Shown here piece after piece: positions 45,396-52,802 of a DNA stretch of 64,000 nucleotides (positions within the stretch are counted from its first letter, which is position 1; every line of letters starts with the position of its first letter). The notes beneath the pieces are model-generated. The model saw only the letters and a list, made by a program, of their open reading frames with translations. It was not told the origin of the DNA and ran no database searches. The DNA lies in the NCBI RefSeq assembly GCF_028369055.1, contig NZ_JAQNCZ010000002.1, positions 248,001 to 312,000 of the forward strand, in the 5' to 3' direction. The stretch is from Cognatishimia sp. SS12 (GTDB lineage: Bacteria; Pseudomonadota; Alphaproteobacteria; Rhodobacterales; Rhodobacteraceae). Made by a program: the position numbers and the translations under genes.

Positions 45396-45462
45396 CAATG
45401 GTGGTCCTTTCGAACTCCGGTCTAGCAATGATCAACATCACTGCGACTGACAGGAGAACGCA

Positions 45463-45945
45463 ATGCCAGCAGTAACCACACCCGCCCACAAAGACGGTGA
45501 CTTTTTCGTCGACTATGAAGAGAAGCTGTTTGAAGACGTGCAGGCCGAAGAGGGCCAGAAAGCACTTGTGACATTCCACACGGTTGCCTTTGAAGGCTCC
45601 ATTGGTTTGGTCAATATCCTGCAAGCCATCCGCCTGCAGCGCAAAGGGTTTGAGACCTCGATCCTGCTGTATGGTCCGGGGGTCTCGCTTGGCATTCAGC
45701 GGGGCTTCCCAACGCTTGGGGATGAGGCGTTTCCAGGCGCGCAAAACTTTGCGAACAACCTAAAGAAGTTCATGAAGGAAGGCGGCAAAGTCTATGCCTG
45801 CCGCTTTGCCCTGCAGATGTTGATGGGCCATGGCGAACCCTCCTTGTTGCCGGGCATCACGCCAATCGCGCCACAAGATGTCCTGGATCTCAAACTGCTT
45901 CACGTGCGCGATGATGCCGTCATCGTCGACACTTGGACGCTGTAA
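45463..45945 (+). CDS. MSMEG_0572-type protein, first gene of Nit1C cluster
   Basis: A 160-aa protein of the MSMEG_0572/Sll0783 family, found almost only in Nit1C nitrilase clusters and linked to nitrogen starvation. It has a DsrE-like look: [42 protein letters not shown], then [19 protein letters not shown] with one conserved-type Cys. No signal peptide. Its biochemical role is unproven. It heads the cluster with a good GGAG ribosome site and is separated from the nitrilase by a strong hairpin. Confidence 0.88.
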   Translation: MPAVTTPAHKDGDFFVDYEEKLFEDVQAEEGQKALVTFHTVAFEGSIGLVNILQAIRLQRKGFETSILLYGPGVSLGIQRGFPTLGDEAFPGAQNFANNLKKFMKEGGKVYACRFALQMLMGHGEPSLLPGITPIAPQDVLDLKLLHVRDDAVIVDTWTL

Positions 45946-45955
45946 CAATCCATCA

Positions 45956-45981
45956 CCGAGGTGGCGACAGCGCCACCTCGG
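45956..45981 (+). promoter_or_regulatory. Intercistronic hairpin between the first Nit1C gene and nitrilase
   Basis: A perfect 11-bp stem (CCGAGGTGGCG / CGCCACCTCGG) with a four-base ACAG loop, 10 nt after the stop. No T run follows directly, so it is more likely an RNA-stability or partial-attenuation element than a full terminator. The nitrilase start is 71 nt further on. Confidence 0.75.
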
Positions 45982-46052
45982 CATGATCATTCTTTTCCCT
46001 AATCCCGGCGGGCGGCACAGGTGTCGCGCAGTCTTTCACAAAGGATGACACA

Positions 46053-47033
46053 ATGACCGATCAAATTGTTCGCGCCGCTGCTGTGCAGATTGCCCCGGAT
46101 CTGACCAGCCGCGCAGGTACAATCGAACGGGTTCTGAACGCGATTGCCGACGCGGCCGACAAGGGCGCAGAGCTGATTGTGTTTCCGGAAACCTTTGTGC
46201 CGTACTACCCATATTTTTCCTTCGTTTTGCCACCGATCCAGCAAGGTCCGGAACACCTGCGACTTTATGAAGAAGCGGTTGTTGTCCCCTCGGCGGAAAC
46301 GCAGGCTGTGGCCGATGCAGCGCGCAAGCGCGGCGTGGTTGTCGTGCTTGGGGTCAACGAGCGCGACAATGGGTCTTTGTTCAACACGCAATTGATCTTT
46401 GATGCTGATGGCACCCTGGCACTCAAGCGTCGCAAGATCACCCCGACGTATCATGAGCGCATGATCTGGGGCCAAGGCGATGGCGCAGGCCTTAAGGTTG
46501 TCGAGACCAAAATTGGCCGCGTTGGTGCCCTGGCGTGCTGGGAACACTACAATCCGCTGGCGCGCTATGCGCTGATGTCGCAGCACGAAGAGATTCACGT
46601 CGGTCACTTCCCCGGCAGCCTTGTCGGCCCGATCTTTGCCGAGCAAATCGAAGTCACCATGCGTCACCATGCGCTTGAGGCGGGATGCTTTGTGGTGAAC
46701 TCCACGGGCTGGCTGACCGAAGAGCAAATCAACGCCGTCACCGAAGATCTAAAGCTGCAAAAGGGTCTGCGCGATGGCTGCATGACCTGCATCATCTCGC
46801 CGGAAGGTCGCCATGTTGTGCCCCCTTTGACCGAGGGCGAAGGCATTCTGATTGCGGATCTCGACATGAAACTGGTGACAAAACGCAAGCGTATGATGGA
46901 CAGCGTTGGCCATTATGCGCGGCCTGAGTTGCTGCATTTGGTGCATGATGCACGACCGGCGCAACCCGTGCGCCGTATCGAGGAAGCGCAAGACATTTCG
47001 CTCGCGCCTGAAGTGGAGGCCGACAATGTCTGA
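46053..47033 (+). CDS. Nit1C-type nitrilase
   Basis: A 326-aa C-N hydrolase of the nitrilase branch. The catalytic triad is Glu46 ([11 protein letters not shown]), Lys128 ([12 protein letters not shown]) and Cys162 ([17 protein letters not shown]), the last being the nitrilase-type CWE context. It converts a nitrile to a carboxylate and ammonia. Nit1C clusters have been tied to bacterial growth on cyanide as nitrogen source in Pseudomonas. The ATG follows AAGGAT. Its end overlaps the radical SAM gene by 8 bases. Confidence 0.95.
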   Translation: MTDQIVRAAAVQIAPDLTSRAGTIERVLNAIADAADKGAELIVFPETFVPYYPYFSFVLPPIQQGPEHLRLYEEAVVVPSAETQAVADAARKRGVVVVLGVNERDNGSLFNTQLIFDADGTLALKRRKITPTYHERMIWGQGDGAGLKVVETKIGRVGALACWEHYNPLARYALMSQHEEIHVGHFPGSLVGPIFAEQIEVTMRHHALEAGCFVVNSTGWLTEEQINAVTEDLKLQKGLRDGCMTCIISPEGRHVVPPLTEGEGILIADLDMKLVTKRKRMMDSVGHYARPELLHLVHDARPAQPVRRIEEAQDISLAPEVEADNV

Positions 47034-48126
47034 AGCCACGTTGATCAATGAATTGCAGACCCATGGCATGCGGATGGTTGACCCATCTGTCGGCATGGAA
47101 AGCCGCCGGGGCGGTGCAGGTCCAACGGATCACAAAGCGGTCACGATCGGCGGATCAACCGTGATGGTTCCGGTGCATACAGCCCCGGCGTTTGATAGCC
47201 CCTATCTGGTGCAGGCCCCTGATGCAGAGGGCATGGCAGAAGTCACCAAATCCGGCGTGTCTCTGGGCCAAGTGAAATTCCCCATGCGGCCAAAGTTCTA
47301 CGATCTGAAAACTGCGGATGGGATCGCGTATCACAAGATTGCCACCTTGCATTCAAAGGATGTCTTGGCGACCACGGTTCTTCAGGATTGTATCCGCTAC
47401 GCAAGCCGTAAAAAGACCTGTCAATTTTGCTCAATCGGGCAATCTCTGGCGGCGGGTCGCACCATCGCGCACAAGACCCCGCAGCAACTGGCAGAGGTCG
47501 CAAAGGCCGCCGTTGACTTGGATGGCGTCAAGCACATGGTCATGACAACGGGAACGCCTGCAGGCAAAGATCGCGGCGCTTTGGTCATGACTGAAAGCGC
47601 CAAAGCCATCAAAGCAGCGGTAGCTTTGCCGATCCAAGGGCAATGTGAACCACCCGAAGACGACATCTGGCACGAACATATGTTCGCTGCGGGGATCGAC
47701 AATCTTGGTATGCACCTAGAGGCCGTCACACCCGAAGTGCGCGAACGTGTCATGCCGGGCAAAGCGCAGGTTGGTCTGGAGAAATATTTCGACAGCTTCA
47801 AAGCCGCCGTCAAAGTCTTTGGGCGTGGGCAAGTCTCGACCTATATCATTGCGGGTCTTGGCGATACGCCAGAAGCGATTTTGGAAACCTCACAAGAGCT
47901 TTGCAAAATCGGGGTTTATCCCTTTGTGGTTCCATTTGTCCCGGTTTCAGGCACGCCAATGGAAAGCCACCCGGCGCCAAATGCAGATTTTATGTCCCGC
48001 ATTCTAAAGCCTTTGTCAGGCATGATCCTGCGCGCCGGCATGAGCGCTGAGAGTGCAAAAGCAGGCTGCGCCAAATGCGGTGCCTGCTCAGCCCTTTCTG
48101 TTTACGAAAAGCTGAGGGTGTCATGA
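47026..48126 (+). CDS. MSMEG_0568-type radical SAM protein of Nit1C cluster
   Basis: A 366-aa radical SAM enzyme related to the biotin synthase group. The cluster cysteines appear to be Cys122, Cys132, Cys135 ([17 protein letters not shown]), a CX9CX2C spacing rather than CX3CX2C. A second cysteine set, Cys348, Cys351, Cys354 (CAKCGAC), lies at the C-terminus and could hold an auxiliary cluster. The substrate is unknown. The family is strongly linked to Nit1C clusters. It overlaps the nitrilase by 8 bases and the GNAT gene by 4. Confidence 0.92.
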   Translation: MSEATLINELQTHGMRMVDPSVGMESRRGGAGPTDHKAVTIGGSTVMVPVHTAPAFDSPYLVQAPDAEGMAEVTKSGVSLGQVKFPMRPKFYDLKTADGIAYHKIATLHSKDVLATTVLQDCIRYASRKKTCQFCSIGQSLAAGRTIAHKTPQQLAEVAKAAVDLDGVKHMVMTTGTPAGKDRGALVMTESAKAIKAAVALPIQGQCEPPEDDIWHEHMFAAGIDNLGMHLEAVTPEVRERVMPGKAQVGLEKYFDSFKAAVKVFGRGQVSTYIIAGLGDTPEAILETSQELCKIGVYPFVVPFVPVSGTPMESHPAPNADFMSRILKPLSGMILRAGMSAESAKAGCAKCGACSALSVYEKLRVS

Positions 48127-48671
48127 GTTTTCAGAGCCACAAAGCCTTTCTGTCGCCAGATTTTATCATCCGCGCCGCAGCACACCCCTGGGAGCACGAA
48201 GGCATCAAAACCCTGCGGCAGCAGGTGTTCGTTGAGGAGCAGGGTATCTTTGAAACGCATGATCGTGATGCAATTGATCAGATTGCCATGCCTTTGGCCG
48301 CGATCAGCACCTTTGCCTCTGAGGCTGATCAGGTGGTCGGGACTGTGCGCATCCATGAGGACGCCCCTCGCGTCTGGCGCGGCTCTCGGTTGGCGGTTGC
48401 CAAAAGTCATCGCCGCATGGGTCGTCTTGGCGCAGAGCTGATCCGTTTGGCCGTCTGCACCGCTCATGGTCGCGGCTGTGAGCGGTTTCTGGCGCAGGTA
48501 CAGCTGCAGAACGTACCCCTCTTCAAACGCCTGCGCTGGGCGCCGCTGCGCGAGATCGAAGTGCACGGGGTGCGGCATATGGAAATGCAGGCTGATTTGG
48601 CAGCCTATCCGCCAATTCCCGATCCTTTCTGTGGCTGGAAAGCGCTCGCGCCAAGACGGAGGACCCTGTGA
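48123..48671 (+). CDS. GNAT-family protein of Nit1C cluster (MSMEG_0567 N-terminal type)
   Basis: A 182-aa GNAT fold. The early IKTLRQQVFVEEQGIFETHDRDAIDQIA resembles acyl-homoserine/ElaA-like acceptor regions. VVGTVRIHED and LAVAKSHRRMGRLGAELIRLAV (the acetyl-CoA pyrophosphate loop R-x-x-G-x-G/A type) mark the cofactor site. In some genomes this domain is fused to the following AIR synthase-like domain. Here they are separate genes. Start overlaps the radical SAM stop (ATGA). Substrate unknown. Confidence 0.9.
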   Translation: MSFQSHKAFLSPDFIIRAAAHPWEHEGIKTLRQQVFVEEQGIFETHDRDAIDQIAMPLAAISTFASEADQVVGTVRIHEDAPRVWRGSRLAVAKSHRRMGRLGAELIRLAVCTAHGRGCERFLAQVQLQNVPLFKRLRWAPLREIEVHGVRHMEMQADLAAYPPIPDPFCGWKALAPRRRTL

Positions 48672-49654
48672 TGAAACCGCATCTTCCCCTGCGCACCCTG
48701 GTGCGCGACCTGCGTGAACACCCCTCTATTCGCAGCAAACTTGATATTGCCCAAAGTACAGAAACCCTTGGGCTGACGGCGCAGAGCGTGGGCCAACCGG
48801 GCGATGATTGCGCTGTTCTGCCAAACCAAAGCGGCTTTGATCTGTTTTCTTGCGAAGGTTTTATCAATGCCTTCGTCAAAGCCGACCCTTGGTTCGCGGG
48901 GTGGTGCGGCGTGATGGTGAATATATCGGATATTCTGTCCATGGGCGGGCGGCCACGTGCGATCACCAATGCAATATGGGCCCCGAACGCAAAGCAGGCG
49001 CAACCTGTTTTGGCCGGTATGAAAGCGGCATCTCAGGCCTATGGTGTTCCGATTGTTGGCGGGCATACCAACCTGCACACGGATGAATTGCAGCTCTCGG
49101 TGTCGATCATCGGTCAGGCCAGAAAACTTATCTCAAGCTTTGAGGCGCAGCCAGGTGACGTCTTGATCTGCGCAATCGACCTGCGCGGCAGTTATCGGGA
49201 GCCGTTTGACAATTGGAACGCCGCGTTGACCACACCGCCCGCGACATTGCGGGCCTGTATGGACATTCTGCCCACACTCGCCGAGGCGGGTTTGGTCGCG
49301 GCAGGGAAGGACATCAGCCAAGGTGGTATCGCTGGCACGGCATTGATGCTGGCAGAGGCCTCGGGCGTTGCAATTGAAATCCAACTTGAAGCTTTGCCAA
49401 AACCGGCAGGCGTCGACATGGCGCGCTGGCTGCGCAGCTTTCCGAGCTATGGTTTCTTGCTTTCGGTCAGGCCGGAAAATGCCGCCGCTGTTTGCGCTGC
49501 CTTCGCACAGTCCGGCATCGCCGCGACGGCCTGTGGCGACATCCGCGCGGGCAGCGCCCTGCATCTGACGGGGCGCGATGGAACGGCCTTGTTCTGGGAC
49601 CACGACCGCACCCCATATCTTAACCTATCGTCAAAAGGGACCGCTCATGCCTGA
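48671..49654 (+). CDS. AIR synthase-like protein of Nit1C cluster (Sll0787 type)
   Basis: A 327-aa member of the PurM/SelD/ThiL ATP-binding superfamily. The Gly/Asp-rich GQPGDDCAVLPNQSG and WCGVMVNISDILSMGGRPRAI match the N-terminal dimer and ATP region, with GGHTNLHTDELQLSVSIIG and DISQGGIAGTALMLAEASGV further on. It presumably activates a substrate by phosphorylation. The substrate is unknown. The ATG overlaps the GNAT stop (TGATG). A GTG one codon earlier is also possible. Confidence 0.9.
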   Translation: MKPHLPLRTLVRDLREHPSIRSKLDIAQSTETLGLTAQSVGQPGDDCAVLPNQSGFDLFSCEGFINAFVKADPWFAGWCGVMVNISDILSMGGRPRAITNAIWAPNAKQAQPVLAGMKAASQAYGVPIVGGHTNLHTDELQLSVSIIGQARKLISSFEAQPGDVLICAIDLRGSYREPFDNWNAALTTPPATLRACMDILPTLAEAGLVAAGKDISQGGIAGTALMLAEASGVAIEIQLEALPKPAGVDMARWLRSFPSYGFLLSVRPENAAAVCAAFAQSGIAATACGDIRAGSALHLTGRDGTALFWDHDRTPYLNLSSKGTAHA

Positions 49655-49925
49655 GACCCGCTTTACCGTGCGTTGGCCCGATGGCCAGGTCGCGCAATGC
49701 TATTCGCCCTCAACCGTGGTGCAGGAGTTCCTATCCGCTGAGACCACATACCCGCTGGACGAGTTTGTGACCCGCTGCCGCATTGCTTTGGAAAAAGCCA
49801 GCGGGCGCGTCGAAGCCAAGTTCGGCTATCGCTGCACCAGTGCCGAGGCACAGCTTGCGGCGATCGAGCAGAAAGCCAGCACATTCACCAGCCCGGCGGA
49901 TGTGACCTGCCTCTCCATTTCTTAA
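49647..49925 (+). CDS. MSMEG_0570-type small protein of Nit1C cluster
   Basis: A 92-aa protein of the MSMEG_0570 family: MPETRFTVRWPDGQVAQCYSPSTVV, then the motif FVTRCRIALEKASGRVEAKFGYRCTSAEAQ. It occurs with Nit1C clusters and is associated with nitrogen-starvation response. Two cysteines (Cys in VTRCRIA and GYRCTS) are notable. The ATG at 49647 overlaps the previous gene by 8 bases. Biochemical role not established. Confidence 0.9.
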   Translation: MPETRFTVRWPDGQVAQCYSPSTVVQEFLSAETTYPLDEFVTRCRIALEKASGRVEAKFGYRCTSAEAQLAAIEQKASTFTSPADVTCLSIS

Positions 49926-49935
49926 GGAACGCACC

Positions 49936-51192
49936 ATGATTCATCGCGAACATAAATCGGCCGTCATCGTTGGCGGCGGTCAGGCCGGATTGTCTGTCAG
50001 CTATTACCTTTGCCAAGCGGGATTGGATCACGTTGTTCTGGAGCGCCACCAAAAATTCCATTCATGGCGCGTAAACCGCTGGGATACGTTTTGTCTTGTG
50101 ACACCGAACTGGCAATGCCGCCTCCCGGAATTTCCCTACAAAGGCAACGATCCTGAGGGCTTTATGGTGAAGGAGGAGATCACGGATTATCTTGATGCCT
50201 TCGCCGAGACGTTCAACCCGCCGATCATCGAAAACTGCGTCGTGACAAAGATCACCAAACGTCCGGGTGGCGGGTATCTGGTTGATAGTAGCCAGGGGCA
50301 CTTTTCTGCTGATCAAGTTGTGATCGCGACCGGCGGCTATGATAACCCGATTGTGCCGCCTTATGCAGATCAACTGGATCCATCGATTTTGCAGATGCAC
50401 TCGGTGGATTATCGCCGCCCCGAGCAGATGCCAGATGGTGGCACGCTTGTGGTCGGAACGGGTCAATCTGGTGTGCAGTTGATGGAGGATTTGCACCTCA
50501 AGGGGCGCGATGTGCATCTGGCGGTTGGCCCTGCTCCGCGTGCGCCGCGCATGTACCGGGGGCGCGATAGCACCGATTGGCTTTATGATATGGGGCAGTA
50601 TGCCATCACGATCGACCAGCATCCCAATCCCGAACATGCTGTGACCAAAACCAATCACTACATGACCGGTCGCGACGGTGGGCATGAGATCGACCTGCGC
50701 AAATTCGCGCGGCAAGGCGTTTCTCTTTATGGCTCCGTATGCGGAATGGATGGAAAGACCATACAATTCCTGCCGGACCTTGAGAAAAACCTCGATGATG
50801 CGGATGACGCCTATGTTGGCATCCGCGATGCCATCGACGCCTATATCGCGCAGAACAACATTGCTGCGCCCCTTGAGCCCGCATTTGAAAAAGTGTGGCG
50901 GCCTGAACGCGAGATCACGGAAATCGACTGCGAGAAGGAAGGCATCACATCCATTCTTTGGGCCATTGGTTTCCGTCCCGACTACAGCTGGATTGACGTT
51001 GATGTATTCGACGAACGCGGGCGCCCGGTTTATCAGCGCGGTGTCTGTCAGGAAGATGGGTTCTATTTCATCGGTCTTGGGTGGTTGAACACTTGGGGAT
51101 CCGGGCGCTTCCTTGGGATTGACGAAGACTCCCGCCACTTGGTGGCGCATATCGCGGCCAAGGCAAAATCAGAGCTTCAGGTCGCGTCATGA
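49936..51192 (+). CDS. MSMEG_0569-type flavin-dependent oxidoreductase
   Basis: A 418-aa flavoprotein monooxygenase-like enzyme. The FAD Rossmann motif is VGGGQAGLSVSYYL near the N-terminus and the NADPH motif is VVGTGQSGVQLMEDL mid-protein, as in the FMO/BVMO group. NRWDTFCLVTPNWQ is typical of this Nit1C-linked family. GLGWLNTWGSGRFLGI marks the C-terminal FAD region. It may oxidise an organic precursor to a nitrile-level compound or act on the nitrilase substrate. This is not proven. It overlaps the next gene by 4 bases. Confidence 0.93.
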   Translation: MIHREHKSAVIVGGGQAGLSVSYYLCQAGLDHVVLERHQKFHSWRVNRWDTFCLVTPNWQCRLPEFPYKGNDPEGFMVKEEITDYLDAFAETFNPPIIENCVVTKITKRPGGGYLVDSSQGHFSADQVVIATGGYDNPIVPPYADQLDPSILQMHSVDYRRPEQMPDGGTLVVGTGQSGVQLMEDLHLKGRDVHLAVGPAPRAPRMYRGRDSTDWLYDMGQYAITIDQHPNPEHAVTKTNHYMTGRDGGHEIDLRKFARQGVSLYGSVCGMDGKTIQFLPDLEKNLDDADDAYVGIRDAIDAYIAQNNIAAPLEPAFEKVWRPEREITEIDCEKEGITSILWAIGFRPDYSWIDVDVFDERGRPVYQRGVCQEDGFYFIGLGWLNTWGSGRFLGIDEDSRHLVAHIAAKAKSELQVAS

Positions 51193-52004
51193 CTCGCGCC
51201 GCATTTGCGCAAAACAGCCCATCGCTTGCACGCCGCAGCACCATGACACTTGGCATGGCGCAGCTTGCCCCAAGAGGCATATCAGAAGACTGGTGGCTCA
51301 AACACTGCGGCGATGTGCATTGGCAATTGATCGCGGCGGCCGTCGGGCAAAATACAACCGTGTTTCGCGACGCGCAGGGGCGGCAGCTCTACGCCGCGTT
51401 CTGCGCGAGCGAGTTTACGCAGGTCCAGCCCGACTTGGTGGGGCTCGGGCAGGCTTTGGATGTGCAATCCGAGCTTTGGGCCGCTGGAAGGAGCCGAATA
51501 CAGTCTAACCATCGCCTTTTTGTCGGCGGGGTCGAAGTGGCGCGTATTCAGCTCGTCTCGACCTTCGTGGCCCATATGGAGGCCGGCATCAACGCCAGTG
51601 TCAGGCGCGCGACACCCTATTTGATCCCCGTGCTTGAGCCTGCGCCAGATGATTTTGCAAAACGGGCGTCCGCGGCGGCAAAGCGTGATCGGCAGTCGAT
51701 TTACCATGCCAAAAACAAAGTTGTTTTGCCCACCCATATCGGGATGGATTTTAACGCCGTGGGTTTGTTGTACTTTCCCAGTTTCACCCGGTTGTTTGAG
51801 CAAACTGAAGCGGTCCTCTGCGATGCATTGGGGTGGCGTCCGGTGATGCAGCGCAGCGTTCTTTATTTTGGGAATATCGAAGCTGGCGACGCAGTCATCG
51901 GTGGGGTGCCCCGTGCCCATGGCCATGCCTTTGAGCTTTGGAAAACTGAGACAGCAGAAACAGCGCCCATCATTCTTGCAAATTGCACGCTAACCCGTTT
52001 CTGA
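51189..52004 (+). CDS. LnmK-like (Pnap_2097-type) double-hotdog protein
   Basis: A 271-aa protein whose two halves look like hotdog domains. TLGMAQLAPRGISEDWWLKHCGDVHWQLIAAAVG and the later GMDFNAVGLLYFPSFTRLFEQTEA match the LnmK N-terminal type seen in bifunctional acyltransferase/decarboxylases of polyketide clusters and in the Pnap_2097 group. Such enzymes act on acyl-CoA or acyl-carrier-protein thioesters. It starts inside the flavoprotein stop (ATGA), so it is translated as the last member of this operon. No acyl carrier protein is nearby. Family call by motif memory, function open. Confidence 0.72.
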   Translation: MTRAAFAQNSPSLARRSTMTLGMAQLAPRGISEDWWLKHCGDVHWQLIAAAVGQNTTVFRDAQGRQLYAAFCASEFTQVQPDLVGLGQALDVQSELWAAGRSRIQSNHRLFVGGVEVARIQLVSTFVAHMEAGINASVRRATPYLIPVLEPAPDDFAKRASAAAKRDRQSIYHAKNKVVLPTHIGMDFNAVGLLYFPSFTRLFEQTEAVLCDALGWRPVMQRSVLYFGNIEAGDAVIGGVPRAHGHAFELWKTETAETAPIILANCTLTRF

Positions 52005-52205
52005 GGCGCTCGCAAAGAATCGAGCCTCCGTAAATTGGACAAAAGCGACGTGACACTTCACCAATGTGCGGTAACAATGTGGCCGAAAATACGTGTGATT
52101 TGCCTCAAGCGTCGCGAAAACCGGACCTTCATATGTCATAGTACATAAACGGCCAGCTGACTTGTGCTACATTTGGGTATCACCACTCATGAATTGGAGG
52201 GTGAA

Positions 52206-52802
52206 TTGGCCGGAGAGGGATGTCAGAGCCTGCGCGCGCGGTTGCGGCAGGACACCCAAGACAGTCATAAAATTCTGGATGCGCAGATCACGCAGTTGTG
52301 CCAGGAGGGCGCTGCGGGGTATCGGCGTTTTATCGTGACGCAATGGCAATTGTTTTCAGCGCTCAGTCAGGTGAGCGGGGCGAAAACCCAACCGGTGAGC
52401 ATGGAACTGGCTGCGCGGGCGTTGGCGGACCTGCGGGTGATGAAAATCAACGCTGATGAACGACCTTTGCCCTTCGCGCCGCATCCTTTGGCTGTTGACT
52501 ACTTGGTTGCGGGATCTCGCCTCGGCAATCAGATTCTACGGCGCATGTGGCGCGACGCTGGTGTCACAAGCCAATCGACAGCGGATGCCTATTTGTCGGC
52601 ACCCGATTATCTTGAACATTGGCGCGGGTTTCTGGCAGCGGCGGAAACCATGCCGCCTGAACCCGAAGTGGTGCTGAATATTGTTGAGAACGCTATACAA
52701 CTTTTTAATTTTTGTGCAGATTTGCTGAATGCCCAATCGACCGAGGAGGGCTTGGAATGTCGGATCATAACACCTCAGGACCTGAGCCCGAGTACGACCT
52801 GA
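52206..52802 (+). CDS. bphO: Heme oxygenase-like protein (biliverdin source for phytochrome)
   Basis: A 198-aa bacteriophytochrome-associated heme oxygenase. The proximal-heme His is in LRQDTQDSHKILD (His21 from the chosen start). The helical fold continues with AVDYLVAGSRLGNQILRRMW in place of the distal GxxxG helix. It opens heme to biliverdin, the chromophore of the phytochrome encoded by the overlapping next gene (46 bases). Start: a TTG at 52206 with GGAGG five bases upstream. A GTG at 52164 would add 14 residues. Confidence 0.87.
   Translation: MAGEGCQSLRARLRQDTQDSHKILDAQITQLCQEGAAGYRRFIVTQWQLFSALSQVSGAKTQPVSMELAARALADLRVMKINADERPLPFAPHPLAVDYLVAGSRLGNQILRRMWRDAGVTSQSTADAYLSAPDYLEHWRGFLAAAETMPPEPEVVLNIVENAIQLFNFCADLLNAQSTEEGLECRIITPQDLSPSTT

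Noticed and set aside
45396-45462. A sigma-54 promoter before the Nit1C cluster
   Set aside because: Expected from the nitrogen link, but no GG-N10-GC core is present in the leader.
52005-52205. An EcfG-type promoter before the phytochrome genes
   Set aside because: No GGAAC with correctly spaced CGTT is present. The gap otherwise shows nothing recognisable.
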